Origin: Legionellales bacterium
GTDB taxonomy: Bacteria > Pseudomonadota > Gammaproteobacteria > JAHCLG01
NCBI GenBank assembly: GCA_026125385.1
Contig: JAHCLG010000009.1
Span: forward strand, 27,571-91,570
DNA length: 64,000 bases
Direction: 5' to 3'
Of the stretch, positions 46,628 to 55,525 are shown piece after piece. A model generated the notes under the pieces. That model searched no databases. It saw only the letters and a program-made list of their open reading frames with translations, and had not been told where the DNA came from. Made by a program: the position numbers and the translations under genes. Position 1 is the stretch's first letter; each line of letters opens with the position of its first letter.

Positions 46628-47455
46628 TTAACTCACTGCCTTAACATGAATGGGAGCAAATGGCTCGTTTTGAACTAATTCCACCATACCACCTCGAATT
46701 AATTCGAGCAATGCCAATAAGGTGACCACGACACCCATGCGTCCTTCTTCAAAGGTAAATAAGCTGGGGAATTCTGCAAAGGTTTCGCTGGATAATTTTT
46801 CTAAGACCTGTGTCATGCGTTCGCGCACTGATAAAGGTTCGCGAGTGATGTGATGGTGCGCTGTCATTTCCGCGCGTTTCATCACGTCCATGAAGGCATG
46901 CATGATATCTTTCAAATCGACTTTGGGTTGTGGTTTTTCGATTTCTACTTTTGGTACCACCACATTTACAGCAAAGGTATCGCGACCATGACGAGGTAAT
47001 TCGTTTAAGTCTTCGGCGGCTTGTTTAAACCGTTCGTATTCTTGCAAGCGACGAATTAATTCAGCACGGGGATCATCTTCTTCTTGTTCTTCGTTAGCAA
47101 CGCGGGGTAACAGCATGCGCGATTTTATTTCCGCTAAAATCGCCGCCATTAATAAATATTCTGCCGCTAATTCAAAGCGCAAGGCTTTCATGATTTCCAC
47201 ATATTCCATATATTGACGGGTTATTTGTGCGATTGGAATGTCTAGAATATCGAGATTTTGACGACGAATTAAATATAATAATAAATCGAGTGGACCTTCA
47301 AATGCTTCTAAGATAATTTCCAAGGCATCGGGTGGAATGTATAAATCTTTGGGAATTTCTAAAATTTTTTTCCCCGCCACCACAGCGATGGGTTTTAATT
47401 CAGGTTCTTCTTCTGCTGCTGTTGTTATTAGGGTTTCTTCCGCTACACTACTCAA
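46628..47455 (-). CDS. scpA: segregation and condensation protein A
   Basis: A 275-residue kleisin subunit of the SMC-ScpAB complex. The core starts at FEGPLDLLLYLIRRQNLDI, with ITRQYMEYVEIMKALRFELAAEYL and LAEIKSRMLLPR; the C-terminal winged helix has VTLLALLELIRGGMVEL. The first 45 residues are an acidic extension rich in E and A. It begins 14 bp after the trpS stop, and its stop touches the scpB start. Species with MukBEF usually lack it, so this organism probably uses SMC. Confidence 0.93.
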   Translation of the reverse strand: MSSVAEETLITTAAEEEPELKPIAVVAGKKILEIPKDLYIPPDALEIILEAFEGPLDLLLYLIRRQNLDILDIPIAQITRQYMEYVEIMKALRFELAAEYLLMAAILAEIKSRMLLPRVANEEQEEDDPRAELIRRLQEYERFKQAAEDLNELPRHGRDTFAVNVVVPKVEIEKPQPKVDLKDIMHAFMDVMKRAEMTAHHHITREPLSVRERMTQVLEKLSSETFAEFPSLFTFEEGRMGVVVTLLALLELIRGGMVELVQNEPFAPIHVKAVS

Positions 47456-47469
47456 AACTGCGTACTCCT

Positions 47470-48702
47470 TTACGTATAATCGATACCAATAGCATCGCGC
47501 ACATCCACCATGGTATCTCGCGCCACTTCTTTTGCTCGTTCACAACCTTCAGCGACTACAGCTTTTACTAAACTGGGATTATCCAAATATTCTTGCGCGC
47601 GATCGCGGATGGGTACTAACTCTTCTTGAATGGATTGAATTAACGGTTTTTTGCATTCTAAACAACCAATACCTGCACTGCGACAACCTTGGCTAACCCA
47701 ATCTAAGGTTTCTTGCTTGGAATAGACTTTGTGTAATCCCCATACTGGACATTTTTCTGGATCGCCGGGGTCGGTTAAGCGTACTCGTGCCGGATCGGTT
47801 TGCATGGTTTTGACTTTTTGTTCAACAACTTCAGGAGTATCGCGTAACGCAATCGTATTATGATACGACTTCGACATTTTTTGCCCATCTAAACCCGGGA
47901 GTTTAGGATTTTGAGTCAGTAACGGTTGCGGTTCGGGTAAAATAATTTTACCGCCGCCTTCTAAATAACCATGTAAACGTTCCCGATCGCTAATACTAAT
48001 GTGATTTTGTTCTTCTACCAAGGCTTGGCCTGTCGCCAACGCTTCATGATCGCCTTCTTGTTGATAACGTTGCAGCAACGTGCGATAGAGTTTCGCATTT
48101 TTTTTACCAAGCTTTAAAATCGCTTCTTGGGCTTTTTGCTCGTAGTCGGTGTCGCGCCCGTAAATATGGTTAAAACGGCGAGCGATTTCGCGAGTGAGTT
48201 CGATGTGGGGTACTTGATCTTCACCGACCGGCACATAGGTGGCTTTGTAGAGCATGATATCGGCGCTTTGTAACAAGGGATATCCTAAAAAACCATAGGT
48301 AGATAAATCTTTTTCTTTGAGTTTTTCTTGTTGTTCTTTATAGGTGGGAACGCGTTCGAGCCAACCCAGTGGCGTAATCATGGATAAGAGTAAGTGTAAT
48401 TCGGCGTGTTCAGCAACTTGTGATTGAATAAAAATATTGGCAGAACCTGGATTAATGCCAGCCGCTAACCAATCGACCACCATTTCCCAAACATTGGTTT
48501 CAAAGGATTGCGGTTCATCGTAATGCGTGGTTAACGCGTGTAAATCGACGACACAGAAAAAACATTCGTGTTCATGTTGAAGACGCACCCAATTTTTTAA
48601 CGCACCATGATAATGTCCAAGATGCAAAGCGCCGGTGGGACGCATTCCCGACAAAACGCGGGAAAAGCTGGATTGGTTCAAGTAGGACTCTCCATAAATC
48701 AT
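47470..48702 (-). CDS. trpS: tryptophanyl-tRNA synthetase
   Basis: A class I aminoacyl-tRNA synthetase that charges tRNA-Trp. The HIGH-like motif is H27-L-G-H30 in PTGALHLGHYHGAL and the KMSKS is at residues 275-279. Relative to the 334-residue E. coli enzyme there is an insert of about 70 residues (about 184-255), as in the longer pseudomonad-type TrpRS. The start is uncertain: an ATG at 48702 lacks a clear ribosome binding site, and a TTG seven codons on has GGAGAG upstream. Confidence 0.95.
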   Translation of the reverse strand: MIYGESYLNQSSFSRVLSGMRPTGALHLGHYHGALKNWVRLQHEHECFFCVVDLHALTTHYDEPQSFETNVWEMVVDWLAAGINPGSANIFIQSQVAEHAELHLLLSMITPLGWLERVPTYKEQQEKLKEKDLSTYGFLGYPLLQSADIMLYKATYVPVGEDQVPHIELTREIARRFNHIYGRDTDYEQKAQEAILKLGKKNAKLYRTLLQRYQQEGDHEALATGQALVEEQNHISISDRERLHGYLEGGGKIILPEPQPLLTQNPKLPGLDGQKMSKSYHNTIALRDTPEVVEQKVKTMQTDPARVRLTDPGDPEKCPVWGLHKVYSKQETLDWVSQGCRSAGIGCLECKKPLIQSIQEELVPIRDRAQEYLDNPSLVKAVVAEGCERAKEVARDTMVDVRDAIGIDYT

Positions 48703-48751
48703 AAAGCGCCTATTTTACCTAGACTGCGCGGATTAGGAAATCAAAAATTAT

Positions 48752-49372
48752 TTACTGCATTCTCCCGACATCACCTTTGCCCTGACGCACGATGGTGGGA
48801 ATATCATCGACTAAATCAAAGACGGTGGTGGCTTCAAATCCACAATAGCCTCCATCGATAATTAAATCCACCGCATGCCCCACCTGAATATCGATTTCAT
48901 ACGGATCGAGTAAAGGCATTTCTTCGTTGGGTAGGATTAAGGTAGTGGTCATCATCGGTTCCCCCAATGCTTCGAGCAGGGCCATGGCAATTGGATTTTC
49001 AGGAATACGAATGCCAATGGTTTTACGATGAGGATTTTGCAACCGCCTGGGCACTTCGCGCGTGGCTTTTAATAAAAAGGTGTAAGGGCCTGGCGTATAG
49101 GCTTTTAAAAAACGAAACGCTGAGTTATTGACAATTGCATAGGTGCTTATATCCGATAAATCGCGACAAATTAACGTGAGATTGTGTTTTTCATCGATTT
49201 GACGAATTTGGCGGATGCGATCGAGCGCGTGTTTATCGCCAATTTGACAACCCAAGGCGTAGGCAGAATCGGTGGGATAAACAATCACTCCGCCTTGTCG
49301 AATAATTTCAATGGCGCGATGAATTAATCGTTGTTGAGGATTGAGCGGATGAATATGAAGTGTGGTGCTCAT
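48752..49372 (-). CDS. yciO: YciO/TsaC-family protein (YrdC-like fold)
   Basis: A 206-residue YrdC-domain protein of the YciO branch. RAIEIIRQGGVIVYPTDSAYALGC is the family start, and KHNLTLICRDLSDI, TPGPYTFLLKAT and TIGIRIPENP follow. The paralogue TsaC makes threonylcarbamoyl-adenylate for tRNA t6A37; YciO has a related but weaker activity in E. coli. It lies between the PHP phosphatase and trpS, as in many gammaproteobacteria. Confidence 0.88.
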   Translation of the reverse strand: MSTTLHIHPLNPQQRLIHRAIEIIRQGGVIVYPTDSAYALGCQIGDKHALDRIRQIRQIDEKHNLTLICRDLSDISTYAIVNNSAFRFLKAYTPGPYTFLLKATREVPRRLQNPHRKTIGIRIPENPIAMALLEALGEPMMTTTLILPNEEMPLLDPYEIDIQVGHAVDLIIDGGYCGFEATTVFDLVDDIPTIVRQGKGDVGRMQ

Positions 49373-49423
49373 GAAAATTAGCAGTCCTTGCGAAAATGAT
49401 GGACAAATTGTAGGGCAAAAAAC

Positions 49424-50254
49424 TCAAGATTGCCAACATTTCCAAATCGGACGTGCTTTAGCGGGTAACGTTGCGAAACGACCTAATTGCCGCCAAGGCA
49501 TGTGATCGCCATGAAAATCGGAACCCTGAGAACTGTATAAATCAAACTGCTCCGCTAACCGTGCTAAATAGAGCAGTTTATCGTTAGGGGTTTGCGCACT
49601 GATAATTTCCAAACCATCACCGCCGGCTTGTTTAAAATCCCGTAATAATTGACGCAATCGTTTGCTTTTGAGTTGATATTCTAAGGGATGAGCTAACACC
49701 GCAAATCCCCCCGCTTGTTTGATAAGCTTAATAATGATCGTAAAATCCAACCACGGTTGTTCCACAAAAGCCGGTTTTCCAGGTTTTAAATAGCGCGTAA
49801 AAGCCTGTTTAAAATCGTTTGCAAAGCCACACTGCACCAAATATTGAGCAAAATGGACTCGACCCAGATTGTGATCACGATTCAACGCCGCTGTCCCTTC
49901 ATAGGCGTTGGGAACACCTAATTGCGTTAAGCGCTCGGCAATCGCACGATTGCGCCGTTCGCGACTGCTTTGTTGCTCCGCAATGCCTGCTAATAAATCT
50001 GGGTGATGAATATCAATGGCTAATCCTAGAATATGAATATCCACACTTTGCCAGCGTGAAGAAAATTCAATCCCTGGAATAATTTCTAGGTGATTTGCCG
50101 CTTGCAGCGCGCTGGGGATGGCAGAAATGGTATCGTGATCGGTAATGGCGAGCATAGTCACACCCACTGCTTCTGCGCGCGCCACTAAGTCTTCTGGAGA
50201 TAAGCTGCCATCAGAATGATTAGTGTGGGTGTGAAGATCGTAACAGGTTAGCAT
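49424..50254 (-). CDS. PHP-domain phosphoesterase (RNase AM/YciV-like)
   Basis: A 276-residue PHP protein. Metal ligands are visible in YDLHTHTNHSDG, AITDHDT, PGIEFSS, FAVLAHP (His), and GSDFHGD near the end. E. coli YciV/Rnm is a 3',5'-nucleotide phosphatase and 5'-3' exonuclease that matures rRNA ends; the match in motif and context (next to yciO) supports this role. The ATG directly follows the stop of the beta-barrel gene (TAA-ATG). Confidence 0.85.
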   Translation of the reverse strand: MLTCYDLHTHTNHSDGSLSPEDLVARAEAVGVTMLAITDHDTISAIPSALQAANHLEIIPGIEFSSRWQSVDIHILGLAIDIHHPDLLAGIAEQQSSRERRNRAIAERLTQLGVPNAYEGTAALNRDHNLGRVHFAQYLVQCGFANDFKQAFTRYLKPGKPAFVEQPWLDFTIIIKLIKQAGGFAVLAHPLEYQLKSKRLRQLLRDFKQAGGDGLEIISAQTPNDKLLYLARLAEQFDLYSSQGSDFHGDHMPWRQLGRFATLPAKARPIWKCWQS

Positions 50255-50944
50255 TTAATTAAAATAATAACTCCATCCCACGAGGATGCTATCGACAGAG
50301 GCGCCTCCTTTATAAACATCTTGTTGAGCGCCGATGACACCAGAAGTTGGCGTAAAGGCTTTGGAGATGGTATTAAGATTTTTACCAAACGTATGTTGAT
50401 AGGTCAGCGAAAGGGCATTGTGATTGTTGAGGGCAAAGCTTGCGCCGACTGCGAGTACAGGTTTGAAATGTCGTGTGGTGGTGACAGGGTCGATACCAGA
50501 ATTACGAGCAATTTGCCAAATACTATAATGCTGTTGCAAACGCGCAATTCCGGGTTTTAAAAATACACTCCACTGAGAATTCAATACATAACGAAACGTC
50601 GCCAATAAATCGAATTGTTCTGAGGTAATACGATATTGATTATTGGAAGCAAACGTCACAGAAGAATAGCCATCATCATGATACGCAAGTTCAGCGCCCA
50701 TTAAGAAATTAGGATTGACTAGAAATTGATAGCCGGCATTCAGTCCCCAGGCAAAGGCACCACGGGCTTTGCCGTTTAAAGGAGATGCCCCTGTTCTATC
50801 GTTGGTGGTGGGGGTGGCAATTTGCGCGGCGCCGAGTTGTCCCGTGATATAAAGCCCTTGAGAAGTAATGTCGGCAAATGCTGAATGAGCAGAAAATAAT
50901 GCGAATGCTGCGGCGATGCAAGTATATTTAATGGTGTGTTTCAT
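50255..50944 (-). CDS. outer membrane beta-barrel protein
   Basis: A 229-residue exported barrel. The signal peptide (IKYTCIAAAFALFSAHSAFA) is followed by amphipathic strands: GLYITGQLGAAQIA, FAWGLNAGYQFLVNPNFLMG, FDLLATFRYVLNSQWSVFL and the terminal strand SILVGWSYYFN, which ends in an aromatic as OMPs do. It resembles the OmpA/OmpX 8-strand type. AAGGAGTT precedes the ATG. The stop touches the start of the PHP gene, so the barrel gene would lead this operon, an odd partner for RNA-processing genes. Confidence 0.75.
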   Translation of the reverse strand: MKHTIKYTCIAAAFALFSAHSAFADITSQGLYITGQLGAAQIATPTTNDRTGASPLNGKARGAFAWGLNAGYQFLVNPNFLMGAELAYHDDGYSSVTFASNNQYRITSEQFDLLATFRYVLNSQWSVFLKPGIARLQQHYSIWQIARNSGIDPVTTTRHFKPVLAVGASFALNNHNALSLTYQHTFGKNLNTISKAFTPTSGVIGAQQDVYKGGASVDSILVGWSYYFN

Positions 50945-51195
50945 GGCAATAATAACTCCTTGTGTTTCAACTCTTGCGCGACTACGATGCTAACCCTGTA
51001 AACTAGGGATTAACTAGATACTCTAAAGAACTTAGCTAAGTCAATCAAGCTTTTATTTTGTGTTAGTTCTCTTCCAATAGGGGCGATAGCGTTTGATTAA
51101 AAAGAATTGCTTGATGGAAAATATTGCAGAATGAGCACTCGCCTTTTAAACGCTGCGTGGTATATACTTATTTTTTAAAAATTTTCAGAGTTGCT

Positions 51196-51738
51196 ATGAA
51201 AGCATTATACGATATTTTTTCTATCATCATTTTTGTGATTGTCTATTACTTTTATGGTTTTTATAGTGCCGTAGCGGCGATTAATATTATGATGTTTTTA
51301 GGCGTTATTTTATATCGTTTAAAATTCAAAAAATTCGACCGCATGCAGGTTGCGATTTTTTTAGTGATTTTACTCTTATCAATTCCTACGTTTGTCATGC
51401 ATAATGAATTATTTTTTAAATGGAAACCCAGCATTATCAGCTGGATATTCGCCGCTGGCCTACTGTTGTCGCCATGGTTTGGCGAGAAAAAAACGTTATT
51501 TCAGCGTATTTTAGAAAAAGAAAATATTCAAGTCAGCAAAAAATCGCATCATTTGATTAATTTATTATGGGTAATTTATTTTATAGTATTTGGTGGTGTA
51601 AATTTATTAGTGGCTTATTTATTTTCAACGAAGGTTTGGGTATGGTTTAAATTAATTGGCAGTCTCGGATCGATGATCATCATGGCGCTATTAACCACCC
51701 TCATTCTTTATCCACAACTGCGTGATAAACAGGAGTAG
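51196..51738 (+). CDS. yciB: septation-associated inner membrane protein YciB/IspZ
   Basis: A 180-residue polytopic protein. MKALYDIFSIIIFVIVYYFYG is the family start; GVNLLVAYLFSTKVWVWFKL is the conserved end with its N-x-x-V-A pattern. Five to six membrane helices are visible. YciB links septation and envelope synthesis in E. coli. The ATG at 51196 has AGAG upstream and gives the usual length (E. coli 179); the frame is open to 51124. yciB-yciI is the E. coli order too. Confidence 0.92.
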   Translation: MKALYDIFSIIIFVIVYYFYGFYSAVAAINIMMFLGVILYRLKFKKFDRMQVAIFLVILLLSIPTFVMHNELFFKWKPSIISWIFAAGLLLSPWFGEKKTLFQRILEKENIQVSKKSHHLINLLWVIYFIVFGGVNLLVAYLFSTKVWVWFKLIGSLGSMIIMALLTTLILYPQLRDKQE

Positions 51739-51743
51739 TAACA

Positions 51744-52022
51744 ATGTTATTTGTGATTCGAGCATTTGATAAAACAGATGGTTATAAAATTCGTCCCCAA
51801 GTTCGTCCTGAACATATTGCACGCGTGGAGTTATTAAAAAATCAACAACGCTTAGTGTTAGCAGGTCCGCTGTTAAATGCAGAAGAAACGCCAATCGGTA
51901 GTTTAATTATTGCTGAATTTAATTCCATAGAAGAAGCAACGACCTGGGCATATGCCGATCCTTATCAAACGGCTGGCATTTTTGCTCAGATTGAAATTAA
52001 TTATTTTAAACAGGTATTTTAA
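51744..52022 (+). CDS. yciI: YciI-family protein
   Basis: A 92-residue ferredoxin-like-fold protein. The family His-Asp pair is present: H in VRPEHIARVELLK and D in TWAYADPYQTAGIF. The central LVLAGPLLNAEE and GSLIIAEFNSIEEA are typical. The biochemical role is unresolved; the His-Asp dyad suggests a hydrolase or dehalogenase-like activity. It starts 5 bp after yciB and ends 2 bp before the bolA-like gene. Confidence 0.9.
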   Translation: MLFVIRAFDKTDGYKIRPQVRPEHIARVELLKNQQRLVLAGPLLNAEETPIGSLIIAEFNSIEEATTWAYADPYQTAGIFAQIEINYFKQVF

Positions 52023-52024
52023 AC

Positions 52025-52285
52025 ATGGATAATTCCAAACGCATACAAACCATGCGAAACTTACTCACTCAACAATTATCACCCACTTATTTAGAAATAA
52101 TCGATGATAGTCATCTTCATCAAGGACATATTGGTGCTCAATCCGGTGCTGGACATTTCACTATTAAAATTGCGGCAAAACAATTTGAAGATAAAAAATT
52201 AATTGAACAACATCGTTTAGTTTACCAGGCCTTGCAACCACTGATGCCACAGGATATTCATGCGTTGATTATTAAGATTATGTAA
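52025..52285 (+). CDS. bolA: BolA-family protein
   Basis: An 86-residue BolA-like protein: YLEIIDDSHLHQGHIGAQSG matches the DxSxxHxGH motif, HFTIKIAAKQFEDKKLIEQH holds the class signature and the conserved His, and the C-terminal DIHALIIKI closes the fold. BolA proteins partner with monothiol glutaredoxins in iron-sulfur trafficking and can act as regulators. It ends the yciB-yciI-bolA operon. I cannot tell from sequence if it is BolA proper or the IbaG branch. Confidence 0.88.
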   Translation: MDNSKRIQTMRNLLTQQLSPTYLEIIDDSHLHQGHIGAQSGAGHFTIKIAAKQFEDKKLIEQHRLVYQALQPLMPQDIHALIIKIM

Positions 52286-52375
52286 CTGCTTGACACTGAT
52301 TCATTTTCTTTAACAATATACAAATGACTATTTTGTTTATCCCCTCCTCTGCCAATATCATTAATTGAATTAAAC

Positions 52376-52404
52376 TTGAATCAATGTAGCCTATGGGCTA
52401 CAAT
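52376..52404 (+). promoter_or_regulatory. promoter with a palindromic operator before the HigBA-like operon
   Basis: TTGAAT (52376-52381) and TACAAT (52399-52404) are 17 bp apart. Between and into the -10 box lies the perfect inverted repeat TGTAGCC-TATG-GGCTACA (52385-52402), a site well placed for autorepression by the antitoxin complex. The ATG is 15 bp downstream. Confidence 0.65.
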
Positions 52405-52419
52405 TAAGAAGGGCAGCGT

Positions 52420-52746
52420 ATGAAGGAGTTACGGGTATATCGTACTAAAGCAGGTAAACAACCGTTTACTGATTGGCTTGCATCATTAAACGATAAAATT
52501 GTTAGAGCCCAAATAAATAGTCGCCTAAATCGAGTTGCCTTAGGCAACTTTGGTGATTATAAGTCTGTTGGAAGCGGCATAATGGAATTACGAATTCATC
52601 GTAGCCCAGGTTACCGAATTTATTTTAAAGAGCATGATAATACTATAATTTTATTACTATTTGGCGGGAACAAAAAAACACAAAAAGATGATATTCAAAA
52701 AGCTAAAGAATATTGGATTGATTTTAAGGAGCGATATTATGATTAG
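52420..52746 (+). CDS. RelE/HigB-superfamily toxin (Gp49-like)
   Basis: A 108-residue mRNA interferase-type toxin. KELRVYRTKAGKQPFTDWLAS is the Gp49-like start, and the core has ARINSRL-type helix (RAQINSRLNRVALGNFGDYKS) followed by the strands MELRIHRSPGYRIYF and ILLLFGGNKKTQKDDI. Conserved basic residues (R and K) on the last strands bind mRNA in relatives. The downstream antitoxin gene overlaps its stop by 8 bp. The toxin-first order matches HigBA. Confidence 0.88.
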   Translation: MKELRVYRTKAGKQPFTDWLASLNDKIVRAQINSRLNRVALGNFGDYKSVGSGIMELRIHRSPGYRIYFKEHDNTIILLLFGGNKKTQKDDIQKAKEYWIDFKERYYD

Positions 52747-53065
52747 ATCTAAATCTAAAATACTTAAAATGACTGGCAGTTATGATGATTGGTTAATTAA
52801 CTCTTTGCGTAATAAAAAAGAAGCTGCCACTTATTTAAAAGTTGCTCTAGAAGAATTTCAACAGGATAATAATTTGGCGGCCTTTTTATTAGCGTTACGT
52901 CAGGTAGTAGATGCGCAAGGAGGAATTGGATTGCTCGCTCAAAAAACTCACTTAAATCGCGAGAGTTTATACAAAACCTTATCGGGAAAAACCAATCCAA
53001 AACTCCAAACCATTGGCATGGTATTAAAACAACTCGGTTTTGAACTTTCTCTTCGCGTGGTATAG
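52739..53065 (+). CDS. HTH antitoxin paired with the upstream toxin
   Basis: A 108-residue antitoxin from the ATG at 52739, which has GGAG eight bases upstream and overlaps the toxin stop. The N-terminus (YDDWLINSLRNKKEAATYLKVA) is that of probable addiction-module antidotes, and the C-terminal HTH is LLAQKTHLNRESLYKTLSG followed by PKLQTIGMVLKQLGFELSL. It presumably binds the palindrome upstream of the toxin gene. Confidence 0.88.
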   Translation: MIRSKSKILKMTGSYDDWLINSLRNKKEAATYLKVALEEFQQDNNLAAFLLALRQVVDAQGGIGLLAQKTHLNRESLYKTLSGKTNPKLQTIGMVLKQLGFELSLRVV

Positions 53066-53095
53066 TTTGCAAATGGTATAAGTATGATTTATAAT
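53066..53095 (+). promoter_or_regulatory. sigma70-like promoter after the toxin-antitoxin operon
   Basis: TTTGCA (53066-53071) and a perfect TATAAT (53090-53095) at 18 bp, immediately after the antitoxin stop. It precedes a GC-rich hairpin and a terminator, so it could make a short RNA of about 55 nt, or be the regulated promoter of the NYN gene. Confidence 0.45.
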
Positions 53096-53133
53096 GCAAA
53101 TACTACTACCCCTGCGGTTTCGCCCGTAGGGTA

Positions 53134-53160
53134 AAAAGCCTCCTTGTGAGGCTTTTGTCT
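53134..53160 (+). terminator. rho-independent terminator
   Basis: AAAAGCCTC (53134-53142) pairs with GAGGCTTTT (53148-53156) around a 5-nt loop, followed by GTCTTTT. A second hairpin (CCCCTGCGG and CCCGTAGGG, 53109-53131) lies just upstream. Confidence 0.75.
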
Positions 53161-53176
53161 TTTCAAAGGGTTAAAA

Positions 53177-53821
53177 ATGCAACAAAAAAGAACGATAGTA
53201 TATGTTGATGGATTTAATTTATACTATGGTTCGCTTAGAAAAACGGATTATAAATGGCTCGATCTGAAAAGATTGTTTACCCTGTTATTGGGCGAGACAC
53301 ATGCTATTCAGGAAATTAAATATTTCACTGCAAAAATTTCTCCTCGTGATAAAACTGATAAATCACCTGACCGCCAAAAACTCTATTTATTAGCAATTTC
53401 TAAATATATTCAAGAATTAAAAATCTATTACGGACACTACTTAACAAGTAAAATAATGGCAAAAGTATGTGAACCAACTTCGACTATTCCAAAATTTATT
53501 CAGGTATTTAAAACTGAAGAGAAGGGATCAGATGTTAATTTAGCTTTGCATATTCTTAATGATGCTTGGTTAAATAAATATGATTGTGCTGTATTAGTAT
53601 CAAATGATGGCGATATAGCAGAAGCATTACGGTTTGTAAAAGAAGAACATCAAAAAATGATTGGACTGATTGTTCCTGGCAATGATAAATATCGTAAAGC
53701 AGCAGTGGTATTAAGTAAATATGCAGATTTCACTCTTAGAATTAGTAAAAAATCACTCACAGAATCCCAATTACCAGAGAAAATACCAGGTACTAATTTG
53801 TATAAGCCAATTGCATGGTAG
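53177..53821 (+). CDS. NYN-domain (PIN-like) ribonuclease
   Basis: A 214-residue NYN domain protein. TIVYVDGFNLYYGSLRK holds the first Asp, KTEEKGSDVNLALHILNDAW the middle Asp, and AVLVSNDGDIAEALRFV the last acidic pair, so the metal site of a PIN-like RNase is complete. Family members process or degrade RNA, and some take part in phage defence. It follows the toxin-antitoxin pair after a terminator. Base composition is AT-rich like its neighbours. Confidence 0.85.
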   Translation: MQQKRTIVYVDGFNLYYGSLRKTDYKWLDLKRLFTLLLGETHAIQEIKYFTAKISPRDKTDKSPDRQKLYLLAISKYIQELKIYYGHYLTSKIMAKVCEPTSTIPKFIQVFKTEEKGSDVNLALHILNDAWLNKYDCAVLVSNDGDIAEALRFVKEEHQKMIGLIVPGNDKYRKAAVVLSKYADFTLRISKKSLTESQLPEKIPGTNLYKPIAW

Positions 53822-53930
53822 CTATTAAAATACAGCTGAAAATTTACTTTTGCACAATCCTAAAATCACATCTACACTGAATAAAGAGGCGAAAGCCTTT
53901 TTAGGTTGCATAATTTTTTTTGAGAAAACA

Positions 53931-55499
53931 ATGAAGCAGTTGGCGATTTTCAATGGCTTATTCGCTATGCTGATATTACTTAGCATAGTTAGCACAGGAT
54001 TGGCAGCGACTCAGGCAGGAATTATTGCCTATCGTCAAGGCGATTTTTCTCATGCTCTGCAAGCATTAACGCCAGCGGCAAAAAATGGCGATAAAGAGGC
54101 TATGTATTATTTAGCTCTGCTCTACCGCAACGGACATGGCGTCAGTCAACATATCCCCACTGCAATCCACTGGTATAAAAAATCGGCGCAAGCAGGATTT
54201 GCTCTGTCACAAAATAATTTAGGTTATCTTTATGCAAAAGGTGACGGCGTTAAACAAGATTATCGCCAAGCAGCCTATTGGTATGAACAGGCAGCAAAAA
54301 ATAATTTGGCAGTTGCGCAATTTAATTTAGCCATGTTGTATGAAGATGGTGTAGGTGTAAAACAAAATTTCTCAAAAGCCGCCACCTTATACGAAAAAGC
54401 AGCTCAACAAAATCATGCAAAATCTCAATATTCAATCGGCTTAATGTATCAATTTGGCCGTGGCGTACCACAAGATTATGAAAAAGCAGCGCAATGGTAT
54501 CAAGCCTCCGCCAAACAAGGTGTTATTGGTGCTGCCAATAATTTAGGATATTTATATTCCAATGGCCTAGGCGTAAAACAAAATTTTACTCACGCGCATC
54601 ATTATTATCAATTTGCAGCATTACGCGGATTTCCCTCGGCGCAATATAATTTAGGCTTATTATATGAAAATGGTATGGGGGTAAAAAAGAATGAGACAGA
54701 AGCGGCGAAATGGTATTATCGCGCTGCGTTACAGGGTCATCCTAGTGCGCAATATAATTTTGCGTTATTAAATCATTTAGGTCGAGGTGTTCCGCAAAAT
54801 TTTCCAGAGGCGGCAACGTGGTATTATCAATCCGCTAAAAATGGATTTGCCTCGTCACAATATAATTTAGCCTTACTCTATGAAGAAGGTAAAGGTGTGC
54901 CGCAAGATTATGCGGAAGCGGCAAAATGGTATCAGCTGGCAGCCGATCAACATCACGCTAAAGCTCAATATAATTTAGGTATTTTGTATCGATTAGGTAA
55001 AGGGGTGAAACAATCGGATAAAACCGCAGTGAGTTGGTTTGAAAAATCTGCTGAAAAGAATTTTCCTGAAGCGCAGTATAATTTAGCGTTAATGTATGAA
55101 GATGGCCAAGGTGTAAAACAAAATTTTCACAAAGCTGCGGCCTTATATGAACAAGCCGCGCAGCATAATTTTGCAGAAGCGCAATACAACTTAGCATTGT
55201 TATATCGTGAAGGAAAAGGCGTTAAGCAAGATTTTTCGCGTGCAGCGTATTGGTATGAGCAAGCGGCAAAATTAGGGCTCGCCAGCGCACAAAATAATTT
55301 AGGTTTATTATATGCTAATGGCCAAGGCAAAGAGCGCAATGATATAGAAGCCTATGCCTGGCTTACCACTGCCACGCAACAAGGATTTTCCTTAGCTAAA
55401 AACAATCGTGATATTATCAAAAAACGATTATCAGCAGAACATTTACGCCAAGCAGAAAATCTTGCTCGCCAGTATTCGCGTTTATACATTGCTCGATAA
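53931..55499 (+). CDS. secreted Sel1-repeat protein (about 12 repeats)
   Basis: From the ATG at 53931 (522 residues) a signal peptide (LAIFNGLFAMLILLSIVSTGLAA) is followed by about 12 Sel1-like repeats of 36 residues. Each has the A-x-x-x-LGxLYxxGxGVxQ pattern; I count the G-x-GV turns NGHGV, KGDGV, DGVGV, FGRGV, NGLGV, NGMGV, LGRGV, EGKGV, LGKGV, DGQGV, EGKGV and NGQGK. The repeats form an alpha-solenoid for protein binding. Legionella uses exported Sel1 proteins (EnhC, LpnE) in host interaction, an analogy only. The frame is open to 53850. Confidence 0.88.
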   Translation: MKQLAIFNGLFAMLILLSIVSTGLAATQAGIIAYRQGDFSHALQALTPAAKNGDKEAMYYLALLYRNGHGVSQHIPTAIHWYKKSAQAGFALSQNNLGYLYAKGDGVKQDYRQAAYWYEQAAKNNLAVAQFNLAMLYEDGVGVKQNFSKAATLYEKAAQQNHAKSQYSIGLMYQFGRGVPQDYEKAAQWYQASAKQGVIGAANNLGYLYSNGLGVKQNFTHAHHYYQFAALRGFPSAQYNLGLLYENGMGVKKNETEAAKWYYRAALQGHPSAQYNFALLNHLGRGVPQNFPEAATWYYQSAKNGFASSQYNLALLYEEGKGVPQDYAEAAKWYQLAADQHHAKAQYNLGILYRLGKGVKQSDKTAVSWFEKSAEKNFPEAQYNLALMYEDGQGVKQNFHKAAALYEQAAQHNFAEAQYNLALLYREGKGVKQDFSRAAYWYEQAAKLGLASAQNNLGLLYANGQGKERNDIEAYAWLTTATQQGFSLAKNNRDIIKKRLSAEHLRQAENLARQYSRLYIAR

Positions 55500-55525
55500 G
55501 CAGCGTGTTAACTTAGAAAATTATG

